Origin: a virus
DNA length: 29,738 bases
IMG/VR virus record: IMGVR_UViG_3300045135_001303
Coordinates: 1 to 29,738 of that record
Direction: 5' to 3' (one strand)
Numbering within the stretch: position 1 is the first letter of the stretch; the number at the start of each line of letters is the position of its first letter. Position numbers and translations under genes: made by a program. This document shows, one piece after another, positions 12,178-19,595 of the stretch. The notes under the pieces were generated by a model. That model saw only the letters and a list, made by a program, of their open reading frames with translations, was not told the origin of the DNA and did not search any database.

Positions 12178-12842
12178 ATTAGTCCTCTTTCAACCAAAGC
12201 CTTATAGTTTTCGATCTTGGCTTGCTTTGGTCCGCCTTGTTTAATCTTTGTACGTATATGCACTATGTATGAGTCTTCTACGTTTTCTTCGAAGCTGCTC
12301 TTGTTCCACATATCACGGGTTAAATAATTCGCTTTATGGTTCTTAATACCAGCAAGAACTGCAAGACGATGCATGATGCCTTCATCCTCATAGTTACCAC
12401 TGAATTGAATTACCTCATTACACCGTATTTGCTCACGGAGTTTAACCCTCATTGTACGGTCTAATCGATAAATTGATCCACCCCAGTAAGCATAGTTTGG
12501 ATCGCCAAGCAGGGGGAATCTTCGCGTTAGATTACGCACTAGAGTTTCTTGGATATTATAATGTCGCCCTACCCCCGTCTCATCGCGAAAGATATCCTTG
12601 TCGATATTCTTCCGTACAAACATATCCGGATCCATCATAACAACGGTATCATATTCGTCGAACTGAGGATCTAGCATAATAAGTTTTTGGCATGGGCTCG
12701 TAAGACCTTGCTGAAAAGGCTGACCCCGAATTAAGCGATGATCAGCCCCAAGTGAGTGTGCATAATTTTTTATATTAGAAACGGAAAGGCGGGCAAGTTC
12801 ATCTAGGTCTCCGTCCCAATGTTGTAGTATAATATTATTCAT
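12174..12842 (-). CDS. GT-A glycosyltransferase (paralogue group A, 2)
   Basis: 222 aa from ATG 12842, which forms an ATGA overlap with the upstream sulfotransferase; a TTG three codons earlier is less likely. DxD at D71-P-D73 in VVMMDPDMFV; WGGSIYRLD later is the acceptor-side loop. N-terminus IILQHWDGD...NIKNYAHSLGAD matches the paralogues at 9757 and 13515. Confidence 0.8.
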   Translation of the reverse strand: MNNIILQHWDGDLDELARLSVSNIKNYAHSLGADHRLIRGQPFQQGLTSPCQKLIMLDPQFDEYDTVVMMDPDMFVRKNIDKDIFRDETGVGRHYNIQETLVRNLTRRFPLLGDPNYAYWGGSIYRLDRTMRVKLREQIRCNEVIQFSGNYEDEGIMHRLAVLAGIKNHKANYLTRDMWNKSSFEENVEDSYIVHIRTKIKQGGPKQAKIENYKALVERGLI

Positions 12843-13522
12843 GGTGTCCAATAATTTTTAGTTGCAGGCCCCTCAAAAGTAAAACCCCAACGGGCGATAT
12901 CAGTTTTGAACCAGTCAGCAATAATATTTGCAGTTTTTTCATTATAGTAAGATCTATAGTCGTCTTCGTAAATCCCCTTATTTACTACAGGTATTTGTAC
13001 CTTTTTTCCTAGATAGTTAGTAAGATCTTCTTGTAAGTTTTCATATCTCAGGACGTCCGCTTTGTATGCATAATTTTTTCCGTCTACTACCCAGTCTGAT
13101 TGACAAGCCCATTGATCGTAGGGAAAGGCCCGATAGAATCCCGGGGTCATTTTAAATTTTAATCTGCGATCTAAAAATTCTTCGAACGAAATCTTACTTT
13201 GATTGTACCATTTATCATTTATCAGCGCCCGGATCCTGTCTGCATAATTATATAAAGAAACCGCCCGGGACCATGGGTTTCTTACTACAGTAAACACCGA
13301 ATCAAATCTGCCTAGTACCGATCTATCTAAATAAGAATAAGGTAAGTGTTTAAAGAATGGCGGTATAGGCCGGATTTCCATAACATAATTCGGATCCATC
13401 TCTTCGATTGATTTCATCTTATTGTTAATATATCTAACACTAACAGGCAGCGCCGAATTAGACTGGACAATTGCTCCTCCTGCTGTTTTAGGTATATGTA
13501 TGAAAAGAGGGGGTCTAGACAT
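12839..13522 (-). CDS. Carbohydrate sulfotransferase (family 2 type)
   Basis: 227 aa. FIHIPKTAGGAI (7-18) is the PAPS 5' loop of the sulfotransferase-2/Gal-3-O type, and FTVVRNPWSRAVSLY (77-91) the 3'-phosphate site with R81 and S85. WACQSDW and DVLRYENLQEDL follow the family layout. It is more clearly a carbohydrate sulfotransferase than the one at 9258. Works in the cytoplasm with host PAPS. Second sulfotransferase of the operon, flanked by two GT-A genes. Confidence 0.85.
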   Translation of the reverse strand: MSRPPLFIHIPKTAGGAIVQSNSALPVSVRYINNKMKSIEEMDPNYVMEIRPIPPFFKHLPYSYLDRSVLGRFDSVFTVVRNPWSRAVSLYNYADRIRALINDKWYNQSKISFEEFLDRRLKFKMTPGFYRAFPYDQWACQSDWVVDGKNYAYKADVLRYENLQEDLTNYLGKKVQIPVVNKGIYEDDYRSYYNEKTANIIADWFKTDIARWGFTFEGPATKNYWTP

Positions 13523-14300
13523 CCATCATTAACTCTTGTACGTTTTCACCTTTGCCGGGGAGTTTATCTTTTAAAAAGAAATGAATGAAATGTGCCTGTT
13601 TAATATGATCGTCCCGTACGCCTTTATATAAGGCATTAAATTTCCAGTCAAGGTTTTTGACTTTCATCTTAGATTCTTTTACGAACACGTTTAGGAGTGT
13701 TTGATCGGTACTCCACTTCCATGCACCCATACCATCAATGAATGGTTTAAACTCTGGGCGCCGAAGAAACTGTAATGGAGTTTCACCATTCAGGTATTGA
13801 TTAAACGATTTGTTTAAAACCATAATACCCATATTGTAGAAGTCTGCACCTGCATCATTCCAATCAAAGAGTTTGTTTAGCGGTGCCATGCCGTACTGCA
13901 TACGAGAGTAGTTTATAATCTTTGCCTTATACTGCGGCGTGATCGGCATAGATCTTTCTAGAACCCCACCAAAGCTATAATCAGAAGGTAGCTCATCAAA
14001 GATAGATGGAGCGTCATCCCTAATATAACAGTCAGCATCGATAATCGCCACTTGGTCGTACTCTCTAAGATAGGCGAACGCATTCTCCTTTTCGTAGATC
14101 GGTAAGAAACCGCCGTGTTTCTCATAGCTTTCTTTGCTCCTGTTTGTCATGAATACATCAGGCTTAATCATAAGAATAGGAGTACGCTGAACAACGTACT
14201 CCGCACCAATACGTTTTGCATAGGCCTTTACACTTGCCGTGCAGTGATCGTATAGCTTAGATTTCTTTCCAAGATATACTTGATAGACTAGTTTTTTCAT
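13515..14300 (-). CDS. GT-A glycosyltransferase (paralogue group A, 3)
   Basis: 261 aa. DxD at D88-A-D90 in VAIIDADCYI; NMGIMVLNKS (about 155-164) is the acceptor loop, and HFIHFFLKDK near the end holds the expected C-terminal His. N-terminus LVYQVYLGK...SVKAYAKRIGAEY matches 9757 and 12174. ATGA overlap with the 63-aa gene upstream. Confidence 0.82.
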   Translation of the reverse strand: MKKLVYQVYLGKKSKLYDHCTASVKAYAKRIGAEYVVQRTPILMIKPDVFMTNRSKESYEKHGGFLPIYEKENAFAYLREYDQVAIIDADCYIRDDAPSIFDELPSDYSFGGVLERSMPITPQYKAKIINYSRMQYGMAPLNKLFDWNDAGADFYNMGIMVLNKSFNQYLNGETPLQFLRRPEFKPFIDGMGAWKWSTDQTLLNVFVKESKMKVKNLDWKFNALYKGVRDDHIKQAHFIHFFLKDKLPGKGENVQELMMDV

Positions 14301-14488
14301 TTTGAGTTTTCTACAATTCGTTCAGCAATTTCCATAGCTTCGGCCCAGCCTTCTTTAAATCGGTTACTCTTATAACTATGTTCAATAAAGGATTTAAGGC
14401 CTGAGATAGAACTATCTATATCAGTATTTAGATTCCGTGCCAGTTCTTCCCATTGACTACGAAGATTTAGAATTTCAAATACGCTCAT
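14297..14488 (-). CDS. Hypothetical protein, 63 aa
   Basis: MSVFEILNLRSQWEELARNL..., all-helical, no recognised motif. Its stop overlaps the ATG of the next glycosyltransferase (ATGA), so it is made as part of the operon. Function unknown. Confidence 0.7.
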   Translation of the reverse strand: MSVFEILNLRSQWEELARNLNTDIDSSISGLKSFIEHSYKSNRFKEGWAEAMEIAERIVENSK

Positions 14489-14504
14489 GCTTTATACCTT
14501 TTCA

Positions 14505-15155
14505 TTAAATTCTTTGCCAAGTTCCCCGTTCATTGCTCCACGGTACGTCAAAATCAAATACTTTTACCTCTTTAGAAAAACTATCTAAAACGTCTTTCCA
14601 ACGGATGATGGGGATATGGACTTTTAAGATCATTCGTTCTTCATCAGAATTATTTACTACGCCGTGGAATTCATGAACATTAAGGAGAATAGGAGAGGTG
14701 TAATGGTGATTATCGATATAATCTCCTGCTACATGTGGGTCTTCCGTGCTATCCTCATATAGGTCGATTATCGTTTTTCCTCGAAGAGGAACGTTTACAC
14801 TCGACATAGCACGGATAAACGACGCAGTATGCGGTGGCAATACACCGTGAGGAGGCATGCGAATAAAAGTATATTTCAATGTATGTTTGAATTCGTTAAA
14901 GTCCAAACTAGAGCCCATATTCTTCATCAGCTGCTCGAATATATTAGTCAGCTCAATCCAATGCTTCATTTCGGAAATATTACCGTAATCAATATGATAA
15001 GTGGTTTGTCCACCAGTGACATTTTTATATTGATCGTTGTCTATTTCTTTATCAAAGAAATCGTTGATTGCTTGAATTTCTGAAGTAGCATCATAGTCAA
15101 TTTCAGCTAGTCGATTATCAAATACCTTTTTAAATTTATCCAATAACATATTCAT
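14505..15155 (-). CDS. Aspartyl/asparaginyl beta-hydroxylase-like oxygenase
   Basis: 216 aa. MPPHGVLPPHTASFIRAM (100-117) and EFHGVVNNSDEERMILKVHIP (162-182) give the cupin pattern H109...H164...R174 of 2-oxoglutarate/Fe(II) oxygenases. The usual HxD acid is replaced by Ala111 (HTA). The AspH family also lacks that acid and works with two His, so activity is still possible. NVPLRG (121-126) is typical of AspH-like domains. Substrate unknown: a protein side chain or a glycan lipid chain are both conceivable. Second gene of the operon. Confidence 0.65.
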   Translation of the reverse strand: MNMLLDKFKKVFDNRLAEIDYDATSEIQAINDFFDKEIDNDQYKNVTGGQTTYHIDYGNISEMKHWIELTNIFEQLMKNMGSSLDFNEFKHTLKYTFIRMPPHGVLPPHTASFIRAMSSVNVPLRGKTIIDLYEDSTEDPHVAGDYIDNHHYTSPILLNVHEFHGVVNNSDEERMILKVHIPIIRWKDVLDSFSKEVKVFDFDVPWSNERGTWQRI

Positions 15156-15711
15156 AGACCTCTTTCCAGTTTTTCATAAGGGGGACTCCGTCATAGTGCA
15201 TATTATGCCCGTGTTCAATAAGAATAGAGTCTAGATTATAGTCAACTCCAAGTTCTGCATTCTCGATCTTGTCTTCAATCCATACATCAAACGAATTAAT
15301 GTATGGCTCAAGAGCTTCATCTTTATCTGCTCCGGTGTCGCAATAAACAAACTTTTCAAATACCGTTTCACCGAACAGTTTCTTGAGGTTTTGTTCACGA
15401 AGCATCTGTGCATTACGATCAAGTGAAAGAGAAGTAATCACGTGAAATACATAGCCATGCTCTTCGTGTAGCTTGCGAACATAATGAATAGCATCACGCA
15501 AAGGAGGAAGGAATCCAATTGCTGCAGACTCATTAAACATTTTAATTAGCTTACGTTTCTTTTTGTCTGAAATTCCATAGCGAGTACCCATGTCATATTC
15601 ACTCGAGACCAAAGAAAGATCTTCTTCATAGCCGTGGCTTTTCATCCATACGTTAAAAGCATATTCCCAGTTCAGAAGTACTCCATCAACATCAGTCAAA
15701 ATTCTCATCAT
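15136..15711 (-). CDS. HAD-superfamily phosphatase, 5'-nucleotidase-like
   Basis: 191 aa. Motif I DVDGVLLNW (8-16) with the nucleophile and acid aspartates, motif II VITSLS (about 91-96), and a late acidic motif DVWIEDKIENAE. This fits HAD phosphatases near the 5'(3')-deoxyribonucleotidase/NT5C type. It could dephosphorylate nucleotides, or sugar phosphates in view of the operon. GGAG lies 5-7 nt before the ATG, and the promoter at 15733-15761 is directly upstream, so it leads the long operon. Confidence 0.75.
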   Translation of the reverse strand: MMRILTDVDGVLLNWEYAFNVWMKSHGYEEDLSLVSSEYDMGTRYGISDKKKRKLIKMFNESAAIGFLPPLRDAIHYVRKLHEEHGYVFHVITSLSLDRNAQMLREQNLKKLFGETVFEKFVYCDTGADKDEALEPYINSFDVWIEDKIENAELGVDYNLDSILIEHGHNMHYDGVPLMKNWKEVYEYVIG

Positions 15712-16015
15712 ATTCTCCTTTATATACTAATGATTGTACCTCATTTTCATATTGTTGTAAATATCTTTTTCCTGATTTTCGGATATTTTTTCCGGTGTAC
15801 CAGTATAACCAGCTATGAAGACAATGGTCTACGTCACGACGAATAATGAAATCTATAAGCCAACAGATGTTCCATCTGCCAGATCTTTTCCATCCGTAAT
15901 TCCTAGCGGAAAAGGTCTGGTTAGCCGATCCGCCAAGAATTACGTTAACCAAGACGGATAGGGCAATACCTACCCTAAGAAGATACTGGCTCGTCCGTAT
16001 CTTTAGCCACTTCAT
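15692..16015 (-). CDS. Conserved small phage protein with hydrophobic N-terminus, 107 aa
   Basis: The residues LLRVGIALSVLVNVILGG form one hydrophobic segment, followed by NQTFSARN, and later DHCLHSWLYWY, a combination I associate with small uncharacterised proteins of large phages. The start is uncertain: the ATG at 16015 overlaps the upstream 63-aa gene by 41 nt, and no strong ribosome site is seen. Its 3' end contains the promoter of the next operon (15733-15761). Function unknown. Confidence 0.65.
   Translation of the reverse strand: MKWLKIRTSQYLLRVGIALSVLVNVILGGSANQTFSARNYGWKRSGRWNICWLIDFIIRRDVDHCLHSWLYWYTGKNIRKSGKRYLQQYENEVQSLVYKGEYDENFD
15733..15761 (-). promoter_or_regulatory. Promoter of the glycan operon
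   Basis: TTTACA (15756-15761), 17-bp spacer, TACAAT (15733-15738), inside the last codons of the 107-aa gene and about 20 nt before the HAD start codon. No other promoter of this type is seen down to 5556, so it may drive all fifteen genes, with read-through from above. Confidence 0.7.
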
Positions 16016-16166
16016 CCACAATAACCCACTCAAGCTGTGTGCCTTTATATTTGTGAATTTGTTTCGTATCATCTGCATCGCGAATTCTAACATCCTTACC
16101 AAGTGAACGAAACTTGTTGCGTCCATTCTTTTTATTGCGTGGGTCGTATCGTGAATATTTAGCCAT
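15975..16166 (-). CDS. Hypothetical basic protein, 63 aa
   Basis: MAKYSRYDPRNKKNGRNKFR..., a very basic N-terminus followed by a mixed domain. Its start overlaps the stop of the oxygenase gene by 8 nt. Resembles conserved orphan proteins of T4-like phages; possible nucleic-acid binding through the basic tail, without proof. Confidence 0.65.
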   Translation of the reverse strand: MAKYSRYDPRNKKNGRNKFRSLGKDVRIRDADDTKQIHKYKGTQLEWVIVDEVAKDTDEPVSS

Positions 16167-16713
16167 TTTTTATTACCGCTAAGCTAGTTCTGCTTCCTTT
16201 TTTAATTTCTGTAACACCATGTAGGGTATCTCCATCCCAGTAAATACAGTCGCCTATATCTGGGTTTATTACTTCAAGGGGTTTACGATTCATATTGGCT
16301 TTTACCCCAAAATAATCCCAGAGTTCCCAACAATCTCCTATAACTACCTCGCCACCTTCCAGGTCATCGGTTTTATCCAGTGTTATGGTAGTTACATGAA
16401 GTGAGAATTTACTCTCACCATTAAAAAATTCTTCTTTCGATTGTAAAACATTATCTATATGAAGATTAAAAAAGTTACCTTTACTATAAATGTTTCCACG
16501 AATAGTGTGTATAGGATCTCCATACGGATAAGTGTTATCCTCCAGATATTTTATTAAATCCTCACCTAATACTTCTTTCCATACAGGTAACCCCATTTCG
16601 CCCTTAGGTACACCGATACTCGCAGCACCGCCGTAAGGTTTAAACCTAATTTGAGGATTGTTACGTAGAGCTTTAAGAAGTAGTTCTACCTTTTGGAGAT
16701 CTAGCTTTTTCAC
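16159..16713 (-). CDS. 2-oxoglutarate/Fe(II) oxygenase, prolyl-hydroxylase type
   Basis: 184 aa from a GTG at 16713 that overlaps the phoH stop (GTGA) with GGGGAT 6 nt upstream; an upstream ATG would lie deep inside phoH. Iron ligands HID (85-87) and H165; 2OG-binding R175 in GSRTSL. YWDGDTLHGV (158-167) is the usual second-His strand. It would hydroxylate a protein, nucleotide or small molecule. 2OG oxygenases are abundant in marine T4-like phages, mostly without known substrates. Confidence 0.82.
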   Translation of the reverse strand: MKKLDLQKVELLLKALRNNPQIRFKPYGGAASIGVPKGEMGLPVWKEVLGEDLIKYLEDNTYPYGDPIHTIRGNIYSKGNFFNLHIDNVLQSKEEFFNGESKFSLHVTTITLDKTDDLEGGEVVIGDCWELWDYFGVKANMNRKPLEVINPDIGDCIYWDGDTLHGVTEIKKGSRTSLAVIKNG

Positions 16714-17399
16714 TTGATCCCCAACATTTCTTTTGTCATAATATAGTCTCGTACAAATCCTGAACGTACAATATCTTTCCAAGTAAACTCTGTAATCTCA
16801 AATCGTGCCATGTCTTCCACAATACGCATGAACTGAAGAATACCATTTTTCTCGTCGGCATCATCGAAGTCTGACTGGTAGTAGTCTCCGGACATAATCA
16901 TACGACAGTTATTACCTACACGTGTAGCAACAGTATCAAGCTCGTGGAAGTTTAAGTTCTGCATCTCATCTACTAGGATAATAGCATTGTGATAGGATGT
17001 ACCACGAAGGAACGATGTAGGTTCAAATGTCACGCGTCCAGCTTGTTCCAGTTTACCCCACGCTTCTTTGTTATTAAAGATCTCGGTCATAAGCTGCTGA
17101 TAAGGCTTCTTATATGGATCCAGCTTTTCTTCCATACCGGGAAGAAAGCCAATGTCGCGCGAGGGCACGATCGAGCGAACGATCACCAGTTGTTCATAGG
17201 GACTTTCTTTATCGAGCACCGCTTCCATAGCAAAGCGAATACCCATATAAGTTTTACCGGTACCAGCAGATCCAGAAAGTACAAGATGATTACGTTCATC
17301 CTTCCAGTCTTCGTATGCTTTACCTTGATTAGGGGTTAATGCTTCGAATGGTTTAAGATGCTCGACTCGAATAGCATTCGATGAATATGATCTAGACAT
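16710..17399 (-). CDS. phoH: PhoH-like ATPase
   Basis: 229 aa. Walker A GSAGTGKT (43-50), RSIVPSRDIGFLPG (about 75-88), Walker B AIILVDEMQN (about 138-147) and a sensor-type MIMSGDYYQSD follow the PhoH family exactly. It is a cytoplasmic P-loop ATPase related to helicase cores and thought to act in RNA metabolism or stress; the phage role is not settled. Common in marine phages. Coupled by GTGA to the oxygenase gene. Confidence 0.93.
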   Translation of the reverse strand: MSRSYSSNAIRVEHLKPFEALTPNQGKAYEDWKDERNHLVLSGSAGTGKTYMGIRFAMEAVLDKESPYEQLVIVRSIVPSRDIGFLPGMEEKLDPYKKPYQQLMTEIFNNKEAWGKLEQAGRVTFEPTSFLRGTSYHNAIILVDEMQNLNFHELDTVATRVGNNCRMIMSGDYYQSDFDDADEKNGILQFMRIVEDMARFEITEFTWKDIVRSGFVRDYIMTKEMLGIK

Positions 17400-17631
17400 T
17401 AACGGTATTGCCCTTTCCTGAGCCTTTTTTAACTTTGTTTTTTAGCAGATCCTTGAACCCGTCTGGTACTTTTAGATCGTTGTTTCCCATTCGGCTGCTT
17501 ACTATCTTTGGAGCTGACAGTACGTGCTTTACGTTTGGTTGTTCGCTTAGCATTGTCTGTAGTTCGTCCCAGCTGCACGTCACGTCGTGTCTCTGCTTCG
17601 TTTTTAGATCTTCTATCGTGTATACGGGCAT
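17392..17631 (-). CDS. Conserved phage protein, FmdB-like layout without zinc cysteines, 79 aa
   Basis: Start chosen at MPVYTIEDLKTKQRHDVTCS because this MP-Y beginning and the end VPDGFKDLLKNKVKKGSG match a family of small phage proteins resembling FmdB-type regulators; the zinc Cys pairs are absent. A longer start at 17661 is possible. It overlaps phoH by 8 nt downstream and, in another frame, about 200 nt of the gene at 17429-17821. Confidence 0.65.
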   Translation of the reverse strand: MPVYTIEDLKTKQRHDVTCSWDELQTMLSEQPNVKHVLSAPKIVSSRMGNNDLKVPDGFKDLLKNKVKKGSGKGNTVNV

Positions 17632-17821
17632 GTGTCGCTTTCCATTTAAGCCATTCTTCATTTACATTGTACATATGCATGTTGTTCCATTGCTTAGATA
17701 AACCGGACCAACATTGTATATATCGTTTACCTGACTCAGATTCAGTTAAGCGAAGGTGTGTACCTTTATCCCCAAATTGTATTTCTTCAAGAACTTTAAA
17801 GGTCGCTTGCGAGAAAAGCAT
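17429..17821 (-). CDS. Conserved phage protein with long overlapping basic tail, 130 aa
   Basis: The N-terminal part (1-70: MLFSQATFKVLEEIQFGDKG and a Trp-rich WNNMHMYNVNEEWLKWKATH region) looks like a genuine conserved domain. The C-terminal 65 residues are a low-complexity Lys/Arg/Ser/Thr tail that coincides with the other-frame gene at 17392-17631. The tail may be real dual coding or may be the chance continuation of the frame after loss of the original stop. The start overlaps the SprT-like gene by 26 nt. Confidence 0.6.
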   Translation of the reverse strand: MLFSQATFKVLEEIQFGDKGTHLRLTESESGKRYIQCWSGLSKQWNNMHMYNVNEEWLKWKATHARIHDRRSKNEAETRRDVQLGRTTDNAKRTTKRKARTVSSKDSKQPNGKQRSKSTRRVQGSAKKQS

Positions 17822-18329
17822 CTGCTGGTCGCCAGCTGTCGCACGCTTTGGCTTGGATGTACTTCTCGATCGCCGGGTCTTTTTCTCTGACGTAGGCGTA
17901 GATTTCGTCTTCGAGCGCATGTGCTTCTAACTCCCAGGGTCTGTCATCGTAGTCGACGTCGCTGGAAGTGTAATGATCCCTCCCAAATCCGATTCGAAGT
18001 GGACCAGATAGATGATAGAGCCTACGAGTAGCAAACTGAGCAACATGTATGAGTTCATGACATAATACCTTTATTAGTTGACCAAACGATTGTACACCAG
18101 AATAGTTCAATCGTATATCAAAAAGTTTAGGCGAGCGCGAATCATCATCGACGCACATATCACCCCAAACTTTGGTTTCTTTGTAGAGATCTTTTTCAAT
18201 CGTTATACAGATCTCAAGCGTGTTCTTCATACGCTTCGATACCAAACAATCCACAGCGTGACTAGCAGCACTGCGGATCATTTGTTTTTGTACATTCGAA
18301 AGAGGATAGCCTCTGATATCAATCAGCAT
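17796..18329 (-). CDS. SprT-like zinc metalloprotease
   Basis: 177 aa from the ATG at 18329 (GGAAAAAAG upstream). The zinc motif CHELIHVAQF (HExxH) lies near residue 93, preceded by IKVL, as in SprT/Spartan-type domains, with a later His-containing segment. Family members degrade DNA-crosslinked proteins or are uncharacterised. Phage role unknown, perhaps clearing proteins from host or phage DNA. It overlaps the 68-aa gene upstream by 11 nt. Confidence 0.75.
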   Translation of the reverse strand: MLIDIRGYPLSNVQKQMIRSAASHAVDCLVSKRMKNTLEICITIEKDLYKETKVWGDMCVDDDSRSPKLFDIRLNYSGVQSFGQLIKVLCHELIHVAQFATRRLYHLSGPLRIGFGRDHYTSSDVDYDDRPWELEAHALEDEIYAYVREKDPAIEKYIQAKACDSWRPADAFLASDL

Positions 18330-18525
18330 CTTTTTTCCAGTTACGGATCCGCTCGTTAGCTTTTTCCTGTTCCCACTCTGCTTGCTTATCCCAAGAACGA
18401 ACCATTGCCCATTCACCGGAGTTAGCAAAGTCTTTGTGCATTTTCTTAGACTCTGCTTCACTCAGACCGGAAAGGTAAAAGTAGTCAACATTCTCACCAA
18501 AGTTCTTTGCTTCAACGGCCCACAT
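18319..18525 (-). CDS. Hypothetical phage protein, 68 aa
   Basis: MWAVEAKNFGENVDYFYLSG..., helical and highly charged, rich in Trp, Lys and Glu; no recognised motif. TAATG-type coupling with the gene upstream and overlap with the SprT-like gene downstream show it is part of the 18937-promoter operon. Confidence 0.72.
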   Translation of the reverse strand: MWAVEAKNFGENVDYFYLSGLSEAESKKMHKDFANSGEWAMVRSWDKQAEWEQEKANERIRNWKKDAD

Positions 18526-18911
18526 TATGCTGCCTCCTTATAGAGTTTGTAGATTTTTTGACGGTCGGTGTAGCCAAGACCACGGTCCCAAAGGAAGTAA
18601 TCGAAGTCTTGTTCGTAAGTATTGTAACCAACCTCATGGCCTTCTGCAACCATCAGGTGACGAACTGCATCGTACCATTTGCACGAGACCAGATCCATAA
18701 CCTGACGAACCTCTGCACGGAACTCGTTAAGAGCTTCTGCTTCTGCTTTTTCCTGAGCAGCCATATTAACTTCCAGCGAATGGCAAACGTAATCCCAAAT
18801 TTCCTGTTTGCGATCAGGAGTGGCATCATAGAATTCATGCGCACGGGGACGAAAGCCATAAGCGTCTTTGTGCAGATCCGAGAAAAGTTCTTCTGAGAAG
18901 GTATAAGCCAT
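18525..18911 (-). CDS. Conserved T4-like phage protein, 128 aa
   Basis: Opens MAYTFSEELFSDLHKDAYGF; the FSDLHKDAYGFRPR segment recurs in an uncharacterised family of large phages. Helical, acidic, no catalytic motif. AAGGAG lies 9 nt before the ATG; first gene after the promoter at 18937-18965. Function unknown. Confidence 0.78.
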   Translation of the reverse strand: MAYTFSEELFSDLHKDAYGFRPRAHEFYDATPDRKQEIWDYVCHSLEVNMAAQEKAEAEALNEFRAEVRQVMDLVSCKWYDAVRHLMVAEGHEVGYNTYEQDFDYFLWDRGLGYTDRQKIYKLYKEAA

Positions 18912-18936
18912 CGGGTATCTCCTTGTTGATATAACT

Positions 18937-18965
18937 AATATAAGCTATTTCAAATCAAATGTAAA
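18937..18965 (-). promoter_or_regulatory. Promoter of the 18911-15692 operon
   Basis: TTTACA (18960-18965), 17-bp spacer, TATATT (18937-18942), with a GGGGG extension. Nine genes from the 128-aa gene to the 107-aa gene lie below it without another promoter. Confidence 0.8.
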
Positions 18966-18969
18966 CCCC

Positions 18970-19527
18970 CTATGCACACTTTTTTTCAAACCATTCTGGA
19001 ATATCCCGCTTAGTCCAATCCATAGCAAAGCGATCTTGCTTGGTCTGATAGAATGCACGATACGAACCAACAGGATCGTGTGGATTGATGCACTCTGGTG
19101 CTGCACCCATAGCAAGTTTGAATGGCGTAAGGTAATGTACTGGAATATTACGCGGTGGTGTCTTAAGAATATCTTTAAGATCTACCCACGATTTATGCTG
19201 TTTACCATAACGATACTCAAACTCTTCTGCAAGAGCTGCAAAGTGTATGTAATGCCAGTTGTAGTTGTTATTGGATTCCATAGTCCATACAGTGCACGGA
19301 TGGCCAACGTGTACAGCCTTATAGATAACATCGTCGTGATGATCCAATTCCCAATGCTTAACCATAGTCTTACCAGACTTAGAAGGAATCTTAGTAAGCT
19401 TACCATCTAGTACACGATGTGCAGTCGATAGCATCTGTGCTGATTCTAGCACCATTTTGACTACGTGCTTGTCGCATTGTAGTTGTGCTGCTTTCACAGG
19501 ATCAGAATCTAATATAAAAATATTCAT
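18970..19527 (-). CDS. Conserved phage protein, MNIFxLDxDP family, 185 aa
   Basis: Starts MNIFILDSDPVKAAQLQCDK followed by HVVKMVLESAQML. This opening belongs to an uncharacterised family widespread in T4-like marine phages. Many conserved His, Asp and Trp residues suggest an enzyme, but no known catalytic pattern is recognised. Single gene from the promoter at 19561-19589. I have seen related proteins loosely labelled as DNA glycosylases, but nothing in the sequence supports that. Confidence 0.75.
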   Translation of the reverse strand: MNIFILDSDPVKAAQLQCDKHVVKMVLESAQMLSTAHRVLDGKLTKIPSKSGKTMVKHWELDHHDDVIYKAVHVGHPCTVWTMESNNNYNWHYIHFAALAEEFEYRYGKQHKSWVDLKDILKTPPRNIPVHYLTPFKLAMGAAPECINPHDPVGSYRAFYQTKQDRFAMDWTKRDIPEWFEKKCA

Positions 19528-19560
19528 CTTTGTGCTCCATAAAGATCCAGATTTGCATAT

Positions 19561-19589
19561 ATACTATTATATAATCAAAAGAAAGTAAA
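19561..19589 (-). promoter_or_regulatory. Promoter of the 185-aa gene
   Basis: TTTACT (19584-19589), 17-bp spacer, TAGTAT (19561-19566), with the AGGGGA extension. The divergent HNH start codon on the + strand begins only 6 bases beyond the -35, so the HNH ORF abuts this promoter. Confidence 0.6.
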
Positions 19590-19595
19590 TCCCCT

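Noticed and set aside
17508-17930. 140-codon + strand ORF opposite 17429-17821
   Set aside because: It is a shadow of the minus-strand overlapping genes, rich in Ser/Cys/Arg as expected from antisense reading, without a start signal.
18970-19527. Pyrimidine-dimer glycosylase (DenV) for the 185-aa protein
   Set aside because: The sequence does not resemble DenV's N-terminus or layout; the label cannot be supported.
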